Made by a program: the position numbers and the translations under genes. Below the pieces are notes generated by a model. The model was given only the letters and a program-made list of their open reading frames with translations. It made no database searches and was not told the DNA's origin. This document shows, one piece after another, positions 1-7,512 of a stretch of 39,377 nucleotides of DNA; the stretch's first letter is position 1, and each line of letters begins with the position of its first letter. The stretch lies in the NCBI GenBank assembly GCA_025462965.1, contig JAOAPQ010000068.1, forward strand, positions 1-39,377, given 5' to 3'. Origin of the DNA: Bryobacterales bacterium. Its GTDB lineage: Bacteria; Acidobacteriota; Terriglobia; Bryobacterales; Bryobacteraceae.

Positions 1-149
1 GCGCGGCACGGCTCGCACCATGTCGCCCAGAAGTCCACCAACAGCACTTTGTTCTTTTGGGACGCGATCAGCGCGCGGTAGCCAGGCTCATCTATCGGCT
101 TTAACGACGCGCCAGCCAACAGGCAAAGCAGCACCGCTCTACTGATCAT
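1..149 (-). CDS. TlpA-like thioredoxin-fold protein, 5' part only (runs off window edge)
   Basis: The first 49 codons of a minus-strand gene are visible. They read as a short hydrophobic signal-like N-terminus (MISRAVLLCLLAGAS) followed by a thioredoxin beta strand and the redox motif WATWCEPCR, a CxxC active site of the TlpA/DsbE type. Proteins of this family act outside the cytoplasm as thiol-disulfide oxidoreductases, for example in cytochrome c maturation or reduction of secreted proteins. The ATG at 147-149 lies inside the last codons of the upstream gene, whose stop is at 139-141, so the two overlap by 11 bp and are probably translated together. The rest of the protein lies outside the window, so its length and exact subfamily are unknown. 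Confidence 0.8.
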   Translation of the reverse strand, partial: MISRAVLLCLLAGASLKPIDEPGYRALIASQKNKVLLVDFWATWCEPCR

Positions 150-660
150 GCCGCGGACGCTTGACCGTGCAGCCGAAAGCCTTCGTGACTGGCGCCGTAA
201 CCGGGTTCCCGGCCAGGACGGCATCGAGCGCAGCGCGCAAACTCTGCGTCTTTACGCGCGCCGGATTCTGGGCATCGTCAATACCTCCGTGGTAGCGGAC
301 CGCGCCATCCTTGTCCAGCACGTAGATTTCGGGCGTAAACTCGGCGCCCAACTTCGATGCCATCTCGCTGTTGCGATCCTGCGCTACGGGGAAGGTGAAT
401 CCGTGCCGATGGGCGTTCGCCGCAATCTCGGCCCCGCTCTCATTCACGTTGGGATTTAGAAACAAGAACCGCACGCCACTGTTCTCATAATCCGAGTAAA
501 TCGCTTGCAGCCTGTCGCCATAGGCATTGGAAATGGGGCAGCGCGCCGAAATAAAGGCCACAACCGTGATCTGAGCGTTGCCGATGCCAGTCGCCGCGGC
601 GCCTTGCCAGGCAAACGCCAGGGCGGAAGCCAGCACTGCAGACGGCAGACCCGGTCGCAC
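139..660 (-). CDS. Secreted redoxin / thioredoxin-fold protein
   Basis: This 173-residue protein has an N-terminal signal peptide (residues 1-23, ending AAATG) and a thioredoxin-like fold. The beta strand VVAFISARCPISNAYG carries a single Cys in a CPIS motif in place of CxxC, and a cis-proline region FTPEIYVLD follows. This pattern belongs to the AhpC/TSA-redoxin group of predicted extracytoplasmic thiol proteins. With no second active-site Cys, disulfide exchange would need a partner, and the TlpA-like protein encoded just downstream with an 11-bp overlap is the obvious candidate (inference). The start is a GTG at 658-660, two bases after the TAA of the preceding gene, which suggests translational coupling. 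Substrate unknown. Confidence 0.8.
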   Translation of the reverse strand: MRPGLPSAVLASALAFAWQGAAATGIGNAQITVVAFISARCPISNAYGDRLQAIYSDYENSGVRFLFLNPNVNESGAEIAANAHRHGFTFPVAQDRNSEMASKLGAEFTPEIYVLDKDGAVRYHGGIDDAQNPARVKTQSLRAALDAVLAGNPVTAPVTKAFGCTVKRPRHDQ

Positions 661-662
661 GG

Positions 663-1022
663 TTATTTGTCCAGCTTGAGATTGATAATCGCCTGTTTCC
701 GGCTGTCGAACGAACTGAGCGTCTTGGTGGGGCTTGAGGCTCCGCTCATCATTGCGTGAAGTTCATAATCCACGTCGGGGCTCAGGCTGTTGAAATAGTA
801 TTCGCCCTGCTCCTTCGTGATGAACGACCGGATCTGGAGCGTCTTGGTGTTCTTCAGTTGGACCACCGCACCGGCCACAGCATCACCCGCCGCGTTGGAG
901 ATTGTCCCCTGCACGGACCTGCTGCTCGAATCCTCGTTTTTCTTCTGGCCCGCGAGCAGAGCCGCCGGAACCAGCGCCAGCAGCAACACCGCAACCACCG
1001 TTCGCCGTATCAATGGCTTCAT
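663..1022 (-). CDS. Secreted carboxypeptidase-regulatory-like domain protein
   Basis: This 119-residue protein starts with a clear signal peptide (MKPLIRRTVVAVLLLALVPAALLAG). The body is a single prealbumin-like fold of the CarboxypepD_reg-like type: VQGTISNAAGDAVAGAVVQLKN, then a strand with an EQGEYYFNSLSP turn. Such domains are abundant in secreted acidobacterial proteins and usually mediate binding or act as structural modules; no enzyme motif is present. The ATG at 1020-1022 was chosen over upstream in-frame codons because it begins the signal peptide and has a GGAGG about 9 bases upstream. The longer frame would add a Lys/Arg-rich leader that is an antisense shadow of the neighbouring acidic gene. 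The next gene starts 2 bp downstream. Confidence 0.78.
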   Translation of the reverse strand: MKPLIRRTVVAVLLLALVPAALLAGQKKNEDSSSRSVQGTISNAAGDAVAGAVVQLKNTKTLQIRSFITKEQGEYYFNSLSPDVDYELHAMMSGASSPTKTLSSFDSRKQAIINLKLDK

Positions 1023-1071
1023 GGGAGAAACCTCCAGCCACTGAGACGGCGGGGTGGCAAGGTGGGTTTCC

Positions 1072-1305
1072 TTACTTCCATTCGTCCTCTTCTTCTTCCT
1101 CTTCTTCCTCCTCGTCGTCCTCGTCATCGTCCAGATCGTCTTCGTCCTCATCCTCATCCGCGTCGTCGGCCGATTCTAGCTCGAGCGGGTCTTTGCCCAG
1201 CACCTTCAGCGACGCGCCGCACTCATCGCAACTCAGCGTGTCGCCTTCGTCTACTTCTTCTTCGTCCACGTCAATCGCACCGTCACAAGCGGGGCAGGTA
1301 ACCAT
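1072..1305 (-). CDS. LysW-like zinc-ribbon protein with long polyacidic C-terminal tail
   Basis: This 77-residue protein has two CxxC pairs (Cys4/Cys7 and Cys26/Cys29) that would bind one zinc ion. The N-terminal half (TCPACDGAIDVDEEEV, then GDTLSCDECGASLKV and DPLELE) closely follows LysW, the amino-group carrier of lysine/arginine biosynthesis. LysW normally ends in EDWGE, and its terminal Glu carries the substrate. This protein instead runs into a stretch of about 30 nearly continuous Asp/Glu residues and ends in EDEWK, so carrier function by the known chemistry is doubtful. The ATG at 1303-1305 has AGGAG about 6 bases upstream. No lysine or arginine biosynthesis genes are in the window. 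Alternatives: a zinc-ribbon protein-interaction module, or a small acidic protein that binds basic partners. Confidence 0.78.
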   Translation of the reverse strand: MVTCPACDGAIDVDEEEVDEGDTLSCDECGASLKVLGKDPLELESADDADEDEDEDDLDDDEDDEEEEEEEEEDEWK

Positions 1306-1397
1306 ATTTTTCTCCTGGAGTCTCTCTCCGAAATTTACTTTCTTTATACGACACTTTTGGCAGGCAGGTTGTATTTTCCCGATCGAAACCCGGGATT

Positions 1398-1913
1398 TTA
1401 CGCCGGTTGCCGCCGAGCCGCTTCGCGGCGGCGCGTGGTGGGTGGTACGATCCCCTTCAGCCGCAGGAACATGAAGAGCTGGGAGCGATGCGTCAGTTCA
1501 TGCTCCTTCAGAAACTGCAGCATCTCCAGGCGCGTCACGCGCTGGCCGTCGAACCTCGTGATTTCCCCCGCCCAAAATTCGACGGGCTGCTCCTGGAACG
1601 TTGCTGTCCGGTCACGCATGCTCTCCAGCAGCGCCTCCGCCAGATCTTCACCGGAAGGGCTGTCCGGAAGGTGCATCTTATACCGATCGAGGAGTTCGCG
1701 CCGGTTCGGAACGGCCATATCGTCCACTCCAGCCAGTATCGCGCCCGTAACACAGTGACTCACTTCCAGGATGTGGAAGGCCGTCTCGCGAAAGCTCATG
1801 CATCCCTCTACCAGAATTTCGTCCATCGCCGCTTCCGGAAGATCGCTGACGCCTTGGGCCGTGTCCTCACGAATCTTGCGCCACGAGTCCAAAACCGTTT
1901 GCAATCGGATCAT
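1398..1913 (-). CDS. DinB-like four-helix-bundle protein (putative metal-dependent)
   Basis: A 171-residue protein of the DinB/YfiT-like superfamily. The sequence is helical throughout, with His47 (or His53) in the helix TAFHILEVSH and His138/His142 in KEHELTHRSQL; these are the spaced histidines that bind a divalent metal in this family. Members include thiol-S-transferases and DNA-damage-induced proteins, but most, like this one, have no known substrate. The start MIRLQTVL at 1911-1913 was chosen because the extra N-terminal 41 residues of the longer frame overlap the end of the MBOAT gene and look unlike DinB. The C-terminus is Arg/Pro-rich. The gene lies 35 bp downstream of the MBOAT gene on the same strand and may be co-transcribed, though nothing ties it functionally to acylation. 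Confidence 0.8.
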   Translation of the reverse strand: MIRLQTVLDSWRKIREDTAQGVSDLPEAAMDEILVEGCMSFRETAFHILEVSHCVTGAILAGVDDMAVPNRRELLDRYKMHLPDSPSGEDLAEALLESMRDRTATFQEQPVEFWAGEITRFDGQRVTRLEMLQFLKEHELTHRSQLFMFLRLKGIVPPTTRRREAARRQPA

Positions 1914-1948
1914 GAGGTGATTGTAACTGGCATCCCCCGTCTTCCATG

Positions 1949-3373
1949 TCAAAAAATCGCATAAAGGAACGGATTGCGGCTCTCGCCTCCCGCCAGCAGC
2001 AACATAATCACAAACACCACGGTGACGGCGGTGCATGAATAGACTGACCAGCGCCCCCAGCGCGGCAGTGACTCGACCAACTCGCCGCGTCGGTTACGGC
2101 GTCGAAAATAATCTGCGATTTCCAGCAGGACATATCCGCCGAAGCCGATTAGTATCGAACGCCCCGAAACATCCATCAGTCCTCTGAACTCAGCCGAAGG
2201 AAAACGGATACCGCTACCCAGGTGTCCCAGAAGGTAAAAAATGTCGGAAACGCGCTCGCCCCGGAAGAATACCGCGCCGATCGCCACCAAATGGAACGTC
2301 ACGACGGGTCCAATCCAGTTCATCGCCCGATCGGTACTTGGATGCGCTTTGTAAAAGCGCTTTCGCCATCGGGCGCTGAGAGCATCCACGGACAGATAGA
2401 ACGCGTGAAGCAGGCCGAATAAGGCAAATTCCCACCGCACGCCGTGCCAAACTCCGATCAGTACCAAATTGACCGTCAGGCTGAAGATTAAGCCGACATT
2501 TCCCCAATTGCGCGTCGCCATTCGTAGAGGAGTGAATACATAGTCTGTCAGCCACGAAGTGAGACTGATATGCCAACGGCGCCAGTACTCGCTGATGTTG
2601 TGCGCTGCGAAAGGTGCGTAGAAGTTCTCGGGCGTTTCAATGCCCAGCACCAGGGCCGACCCTACCGCTATGTCTGTCAGGCCGCCGAAATCCGCGTACA
2701 GTTGGAGCGGGTACGCATAGAACCCGAGCGCCAACGGAGTGCCCCGGCCATACACGTGGCCGTAGACGAAATTCACCAGAGTCTCCAAGTTGTCGGCCAC
2801 CACAAACTTCTTGAAGTAGCCGAGTAGAATACGCTGCACCCCCGTCATCACATCCGGAAGACGCGCCGCGGGCGCGCGATGGATCTCCTCCAGGAAGCTT
2901 TCGCTCCGCTGGATCGGTCCCGCAACGATTTGGGGAAAGAACGATGCATAGGAGGCGAGGGCGAGAAAGCTCTTCTCCGCCCGCATCTTGCCCCAGTACA
3001 CGTCCACCACATAACTGATGAGCTTGAATGTGTAGTACGAAATCCCGAGCGGGATCAGGAGATCGTGCTTGAAAATATCGCGCCAGAGGAAGGTCGTTTT
3101 GAAAATCGCGAGCAGCGCCACAAATGCAGACACCGCCGCAAACATCGTCCAGCGCTTTGCTGAGTCGTTCTGCGCTGTTTGTATGCGTCTGGCGGCAATG
3201 TAGGCGCAGGCAGTTGCCGCGAGCATCAGAGTCGCCAGGGAACCGCTCCAGGTCCAGTAAAACGCGTAGGAAGCGGCCAGGATCAGCCCGACCCGAAACC
3301 TCGCCGGCGCCAGGCGGTAAGCCACCCCGACAACGGTAAGAAAGATGCAGAATTTGAAGCTTGTGAAATCCAA
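1949..3373 (-). CDS. MBOAT family membrane-bound O-acyltransferase (AlgI/DltB-like)
   Basis: This 474-residue polytopic membrane protein has the hallmarks of the AlgI/DltB branch of the MBOAT family: the LIPLGISYYTFKLISYVVD block (about residues 106-124), the FFPQIVAGPIQR motif, SEYWRRWHISLTSWL, and the IGVWHG segment whose His is the family's catalytic residue. These proteins move acyl groups from a cytoplasmic donor across the membrane onto an extracytoplasmic acceptor, for example acetyl onto alginate or D-alanyl onto teichoic acid. Immediately upstream lie genes for an acyl carrier protein and an FkbH-like protein, so the donor here is plausibly an ACP thioester (inference). The frame opens with TTG at 3371-3373, 14 bp after the ACP stop. 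Acceptor and acyl group are unknown. Confidence 0.92.
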   Translation of the reverse strand: MDFTSFKFCIFLTVVGVAYRLAPARFRVGLILAASYAFYWTWSGSLATLMLAATACAYIAARRIQTAQNDSAKRWTMFAAVSAFVALLAIFKTTFLWRDIFKHDLLIPLGISYYTFKLISYVVDVYWGKMRAEKSFLALASYASFFPQIVAGPIQRSESFLEEIHRAPAARLPDVMTGVQRILLGYFKKFVVADNLETLVNFVYGHVYGRGTPLALGFYAYPLQLYADFGGLTDIAVGSALVLGIETPENFYAPFAAHNISEYWRRWHISLTSWLTDYVFTPLRMATRNWGNVGLIFSLTVNLVLIGVWHGVRWEFALFGLLHAFYLSVDALSARWRKRFYKAHPSTDRAMNWIGPVVTFHLVAIGAVFFRGERVSDIFYLLGHLGSGIRFPSAEFRGLMDVSGRSILIGFGGYVLLEIADYFRRRNRRGELVESLPRWGRWSVYSCTAVTVVFVIMLLLAGGESRNPFLYAIF

Positions 3374-3387
3374 AAGTCGGGGCCTGT

Positions 3388-3630
3388 CTACGCGGCCTTC
3401 CTCTCGACCAGGGAGATGAAGTCGCCCACGTTATTCAAGCTCCTGACCTCTGCCGTGGTCAGCTTGATCTTGAAGGCTTTCTCGACCGCCACAATCAGGT
3501 TGATATGCGAAAGAGAATCCCAGCCCTCCACGTCCGCCGCGGTCATGTCATCGCTGACCTGGAGCGATGGATCGTCGAAGATGTCCTGGAAAATCGCATT
3601 CATGCGTTGTCTTAGGGTCTGCCGGTCCAT
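3388..3630 (-). CDS. Acyl carrier protein
   Basis: An 80-residue stand-alone acyl carrier protein. The phosphopantetheine attachment motif is EGWDSLSHINLI, with Ser39 as the modified residue, followed by the helix VAVEKAFKIKL and a final acidic-hydrophobic helix typical of the ACP fold. The ATG at 3628-3630 is 6 bp after the TGA of the FkbH-like gene and 14 bp precedes the MBOAT gene, so all three are almost certainly one transcript. Its position between an FkbH-like loading protein and a membrane acyltransferase suggests a dedicated carrier for a small acyl unit and not a role in bulk fatty acid synthesis (inference). A 4'-phosphopantetheinyl transferase must be supplied from elsewhere. Confidence 0.92.
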   Translation of the reverse strand: MDRQTLRQRMNAIFQDIFDDPSLQVSDDMTAADVEGWDSLSHINLIVAVEKAFKIKLTTAEVRSLNNVGDFISLVERKAA

Positions 3631-3636
3631 GTGGTC

Positions 3637-5394
3637 TCAATCGCCTTCGGTGATGTAGATAGTGCGCGCCTGGTATGGCGCCGGGTCCAGATGCCACTTG
3701 CTTGCGCCGTCCTGCTCCGCCGTTTTTTCGAATCCGAACTGCGCGAAGAAATCTTTCACCATGGCATTTTTTGCCGTCGGAATGTACTCGCCGGTGATCC
3801 GCGTCAGCCCCTTTTCTCTCGCGAGTTCCACCACGCGCGTCATCAGGAAATGTTCTACCCCGCGCGCCAGGACGCGGCAGCTCATCAGCCAGTCGCCGAT
3901 CTCCAGCACGTCGGGCTTGATCCGGAGAATCACGATCGATATCAATCCATGGTCGCCGAACCGGTCCCGCAGGCTTGCGTAGAGCGGCACGCAGCCCTCG
4001 GTGTCGAGCATCATCTTTTCGCAGTCCCCTTCGTTGTAGCGGTGGGTTGTCAGGTTGAACTGATTGCTTCGCTGGATCAGCTGCGCGATTCTTGGAATCT
4101 TCGCCTTGTGGAACCGTGCCACTTCGATCTGCATCTCGAGCGACCTTAGATATTCGTCTATGTTCGAATAGGTGCTCTGCACCTCCCGCCGGCCGGCTTC
4201 CTGCTTATAAAGCTCGGAACGCGCGAGATCCTCCGCTGAAAAAGAGCTTGTTTCGAAAAGATTCAATTCCGAAATCGCACGCACATAGTCGGCCGGATCC
4301 TCCGGCATTTCCGGCACGATCACGTCCGGCAGGAATTGCCGAACCAGATTCCGCTCGAACGGATTGTCGTCCAGGAACACCATGGAGTCCAGGCCGATCT
4401 CGAGCGTGTCCCGGATCTTCCGTATGTTGTCCGCCTTGTTCTCCCAGTTCACGACGAACATCGTGATGTCCTGCCGCTTCAGAACCATTTCCGGATTCTC
4501 CACAAAGGGGCGCACCGCATTTTCGTGGTCATTCTTGCTGCAGACGGCCAGGAGAATTCCGCGGCGCTTGAGCGAAAGCAGGTAGTGCTGGAAGTGAAAG
4601 AAAGCTTCGCCATCTCCGTGCGCGCCGATCGAGATTCCGAGCGGCCCGTCATCGCCCACCACGCCGCCCCACAATGTGTTGTCGAGATCCAGCACCACGC
4701 ATTTCACGACGCGCCCCATCGTGGGAAGCGTCATTTCCACAAGCGCCTGCGCCACTTGCGGCAGGTGATCGAGTTGGCAGAATGCCTTGGTCATGTTCCA
4801 GAGCCGGTCGTCGTACCAGTTCTTTCGGCCTGCGTAGGACGCGATGCCTTCCACGTCGCAAACCAACACGTTGGCGCGCTCGCGGACACATTGGGCGATG
4901 TTCATGTTGATCGCCGCTACGCTCGCATAGAGAGAATGCGCCACTTTGAGGTCGTAGTTGCCAAACTGGCGCTCGTACGGAAGCGGATAATTGCACTGGA
5001 CCACGCACGCCGCACAATGCCTCCCCAGCGCGTCCCAGATACGTAGCATCCGTTCGGTGGCCGCCTCCGGAAAACCGGCTCCGCCGTGCTGGTAATAGCG
5101 GCTCCGCAAAGCCTGCGCGCAGTTCGCCAGCACGACGACGCCCGGCTGGAATTGGTATAACCCCGAGGAACGGTCGAACGTTTCCATTTCGATCGCGTCG
5201 AACGCGCCCTCATAGATCTCCGCGTTCACCCCGTTGTCATGGAACAAGGCCTTCAACAGCGGAACGAACTGCTGCGTTGCGGCGTCCGACAGAATCGCTA
5301 TCCGCGCGTTCTGATTTGACCCCTTCGTTACGAGCTTTCTGCCTGCGCGGGCAAGACGGCTGTAATCCAGATCTGGTGTGTTCTTGGAAATCAA
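3637..5394 (-). CDS. FkbH-like HAD-family protein (predicted glyceryl-ACP forming)
   Basis: This 585-residue protein matches the FkbH group. The N-terminal half (about 30-220) is an SGNH-like region, then comes a HAD subfamily IIIC domain with motif I VLDLDNTLWGGVVGDDG (Asp236/Asp238), and LDDNPFERN further on. The C-terminal ~150 residues look like a GNAT acyltransferase fold (FHKAKIPRIAQLIQRSNQFN, then RDRFGDHGLISI). In polyketide pathways FkbH proteins take the glyceryl group of 1,3-bisphosphoglycerate, remove phosphate and load it on an ACP. The next gene downstream encodes an ACP, which supports the same chemistry here (inference). No PKS or O-methyltransferase partner such as FkbG is adjacent. 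The start is a TTG at 5392-5394; it has no strong ribosome binding site and is uncertain. Confidence 0.88.
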   Translation of the reverse strand: MISKNTPDLDYSRLARAGRKLVTKGSNQNARIAILSDAATQQFVPLLKALFHDNGVNAEIYEGAFDAIEMETFDRSSGLYQFQPGVVVLANCAQALRSRYYQHGGAGFPEAATERMLRIWDALGRHCAACVVQCNYPLPYERQFGNYDLKVAHSLYASVAAINMNIAQCVRERANVLVCDVEGIASYAGRKNWYDDRLWNMTKAFCQLDHLPQVAQALVEMTLPTMGRVVKCVVLDLDNTLWGGVVGDDGPLGISIGAHGDGEAFFHFQHYLLSLKRRGILLAVCSKNDHENAVRPFVENPEMVLKRQDITMFVVNWENKADNIRKIRDTLEIGLDSMVFLDDNPFERNLVRQFLPDVIVPEMPEDPADYVRAISELNLFETSSFSAEDLARSELYKQEAGRREVQSTYSNIDEYLRSLEMQIEVARFHKAKIPRIAQLIQRSNQFNLTTHRYNEGDCEKMMLDTEGCVPLYASLRDRFGDHGLISIVILRIKPDVLEIGDWLMSCRVLARGVEHFLMTRVVELAREKGLTRITGEYIPTAKNAMVKDFFAQFGFEKTAEQDGASKWHLDPAPYQARTIYITEGD

Positions 5395-5447
5395 GGCTAT
5401 CTTCGCGGGCAGCTAAATTTGGATTCTAACATCGTTGTTTAGTGCGC

Positions 5448-6209
5448 TTATGACTTCTTAAATACGGCGAACAAAGAGGCGGAGCTGCTGCCATTGAACC
5501 AATCCAATCTACGAAAGACGGATGTCAGCAGGATGCTCCCTGCCCATGCCATCATCTTAGGCAAGCGGGGTAGCCTGGCCTGTATCCAGCATCCGTATTG
5601 AGCAGGCACACCGGTATTGCGCGACAAAAGCGCAAGCTCGAATTCAGCGGGAAAGAGCGCACGCAAGGTTTCTTCGGTGTAGCCATCCAAAACGTGTCCG
5701 ATTCGTTCATGCATTTCACGGGTGAAAACGGCGGGATAGCGCGGAGTTGGAACGGAAACGACGATCTCGCCGCCCTTTCTCAGGCAGGGCGAAACATTTC
5801 TAATGATCGACGCCGGATTCTCAACGTGCTCGAGGAAATCCATGAACAGGACCACGTCGAAGACTTCACCCATGTCCGCGAGCTTGGTGGCGTCCTCGCA
5901 ATGAAATGTGATCTGCGGAAATCGCGCCGCTGCGATGCGGCGCGCTATTGCTATATCTCCGGAATCGAAGTCGTATCCCTCTCCGCGCATCCTCGATCCA
6001 AGGATTTTCGCCAGCTCAAAGAGACACCATCCTTCACCGCAGCCGATTTCCAGAACCCGCAGGTTACGGCCGCGATAATGCTTCGAAGCGTACTTTACCA
6101 ACGGCGCGATCCGTAGATGGTCATGCAGGCCCTTTGCGCCGAATGTCTTCGCAAGGAAAACGGCGGCTGGCTTCTTGTAGAGCGCTGCTTCCACGTCTCC
6201 TATCGGCAT
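5448..6209 (-). CDS. SAM-dependent class I methyltransferase
   Basis: A 253-residue methyltransferase with the class I Rossmann signature: motif I VLEIGCGEGWC (residues 53-62), an acidic strand end near GEGYDFDSGD, motif II/III FDVVLFMDFLEHVENP and the following GGEIVVSVPTP strand. The FLEHVENP and GYTEETLRALF segments are typical of Methyltransf_11/23 proteins in polysaccharide or lipid clusters, which methylate small molecules or sugars. The ATG at 6207-6209 is 53 bp upstream of the FkbH-like gene on the same strand, so it is probably the first gene of the FkbH-ACP-MBOAT transcript. The SGNH hydrolase gene diverges about 118 bp away. The methyl acceptor cannot be deduced. Confidence 0.88.
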   Translation of the reverse strand: MPIGDVEAALYKKPAAVFLAKTFGAKGLHDHLRIAPLVKYASKHYRGRNLRVLEIGCGEGWCLFELAKILGSRMRGEGYDFDSGDIAIARRIAAARFPQITFHCEDATKLADMGEVFDVVLFMDFLEHVENPASIIRNVSPCLRKGGEIVVSVPTPRYPAVFTREMHERIGHVLDGYTEETLRALFPAEFELALLSRNTGVPAQYGCWIQARLPRLPKMMAWAGSILLTSVFRRLDWFNGSSSASLFAVFKKS

Positions 6210-6327
6210 TTCTGTCTATGGTCCCCCTGTGGCATGGCGCCACTCTCGCAATTATCGCAGCAGGCGCGTACTTATTGTCGTCTCCCGAAGTATTTGCAAA
6301 AATCGTGAAGAGACCCCGCCCGCTCGA

Positions 6328-7503
6328 ATGCAACCCCAGGAAAGACGCTTGTCGATCGGTCGCGACCTGCTCATCGTAGCTGCGATCCTTGCGATCTGGA
6401 CCGCTGCTTTCGAAGGTTCCCTTCACCTGGCTGATCTTAAAGTCGAAGGATCTCTGTTTATGCGGGACCAGACGCGCGGCTTCCGGCTGCGCCCTCTCGC
6501 CGGAGCGTGGTATCTCACGGAAGGACAGACGTTCGTTACCATCAACAGGCGCGGATATCGGGACCGCGAGCGCGTTCCCGCTCCTCACCCCGGGGTATTT
6601 CGTATCGCTGTCATCGGCGATTCAAGCGTCATAGGCGAGCAGGTCCGAGGTGAACAAACCTTAACTCAGGTTGCAGAGCGGGCCCTTGCCGGTCAAACCG
6701 GGAACGTCGAAGTGCTGAATTTCGGCGTGCCGAATTACGGCTTGGCCCAACAATATCTCACGCTGCGTGACGATGTATTCGCGTACCAACCGGATCTGGT
6801 AGTCCAAGCCGTCTCCCTGACCAATGCCATTCTCAACAGCACGCGCGAAACTTGCGTCAACGAATCCCCTTACCCCTACTTCATGGAGCGCGACGGCCGC
6901 CTGGAATTGTACGATCCTCCGCCGGCTTACTGGCTCGATTCAGCTCGGGAACCCAAACTTCTGGATCTTGAGAATCATTTGGACCTCGCCCTTCTTTATC
7001 TGACAGCAGACCGCACGGTATCCGATATGGCTGATATTTGGGCGCGGCGATTCCATGTGAAACAGCCGCTTCCGGATGATTTCTACGAGCGTTCGTTGTT
7101 TCCGCCCCGGCTGCCCGCGGTCGAGAAGGCGTGGAACATTTCCGAACGCACAATCGCTCTGACTCGAGACCTCTGCGCGTCCCGGCACGTACCTTTCTGG
7201 ATGGTGACTCTCGATTACCCGGCTCAGGTGGATCCGGATCCGAAAGGCCGGGAAGCTTTCCGCGCCAGGTTCAATTCACCGGACCTTTATTACGCCGATT
7301 CGCGTCTCATCCGGTTTGCCGAACGCGAGAACATCCCGCACATTCAAGCAGCGCCCGTCCTGGCCGACTACGCGCTGAGAACTGGCAAATGCCTGCATGG
7401 CTTCTTCAACACGCCCCGCAACTACGGACACCTCAATGTAGAGGGACACAGCGTACTCGGCGCCTTACTCGCTGAGCGCCTTGCGAATACAATCCCGCGC
7501 TAG
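6328..7503 (+). CDS. Membrane-anchored SGNH/GDSL-type hydrolase
   Basis: A 391-residue protein with one N-terminal transmembrane segment (about residues 13-28) and a large extracytoplasmic SGNH domain. Block I is FRIAVIGDSSVIGEQV with the nucleophile Ser99. The block II region is NFGVPNYGLAQQY, and the C-terminal catalytic block reads NYGHLNVEGH. Such proteins cleave or transfer acyl groups on polysaccharides, like AlgJ/AlgX, which work with the MBOAT protein AlgI. It is divergently transcribed from the methyltransferase-FkbH-ACP-MBOAT genes, which suggests a shared pathway. The start at 6328 (MQPQERR) was preferred because the upstream 33 residues of the longer frame, from an ATG at 6229, are Arg-rich and unlike a signal anchor, but neither start has a good ribosome binding site. 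Confidence 0.85.
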   Translation: MQPQERRLSIGRDLLIVAAILAIWTAAFEGSLHLADLKVEGSLFMRDQTRGFRLRPLAGAWYLTEGQTFVTINRRGYRDRERVPAPHPGVFRIAVIGDSSVIGEQVRGEQTLTQVAERALAGQTGNVEVLNFGVPNYGLAQQYLTLRDDVFAYQPDLVVQAVSLTNAILNSTRETCVNESPYPYFMERDGRLELYDPPPAYWLDSAREPKLLDLENHLDLALLYLTADRTVSDMADIWARRFHVKQPLPDDFYERSLFPPRLPAVEKAWNISERTIALTRDLCASRHVPFWMVTLDYPAQVDPDPKGREAFRARFNSPDLYYADSRLIRFAERENIPHIQAAPVLADYALRTGKCLHGFFNTPRNYGHLNVEGHSVLGALLAERLANTIPR

Positions 7504-7512
7504 CGCGCGATC

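Noticed and set aside
756-1474. Plus-strand open frames rich in Ser/Arg/Pro over 756-1474
   Set aside because: They are antisense shadows of the minus-strand regulatory-like, LysW-like and DinB-like genes. The long poly-Ser run only mirrors the poly-Glu codons.
7496-7507. Palindrome CGCGCTAGCGCG at the SGNH hydrolase stop codon
   Set aside because: Self-complementary without a loop or T-tract; such GC palindromes arise by chance in this composition.
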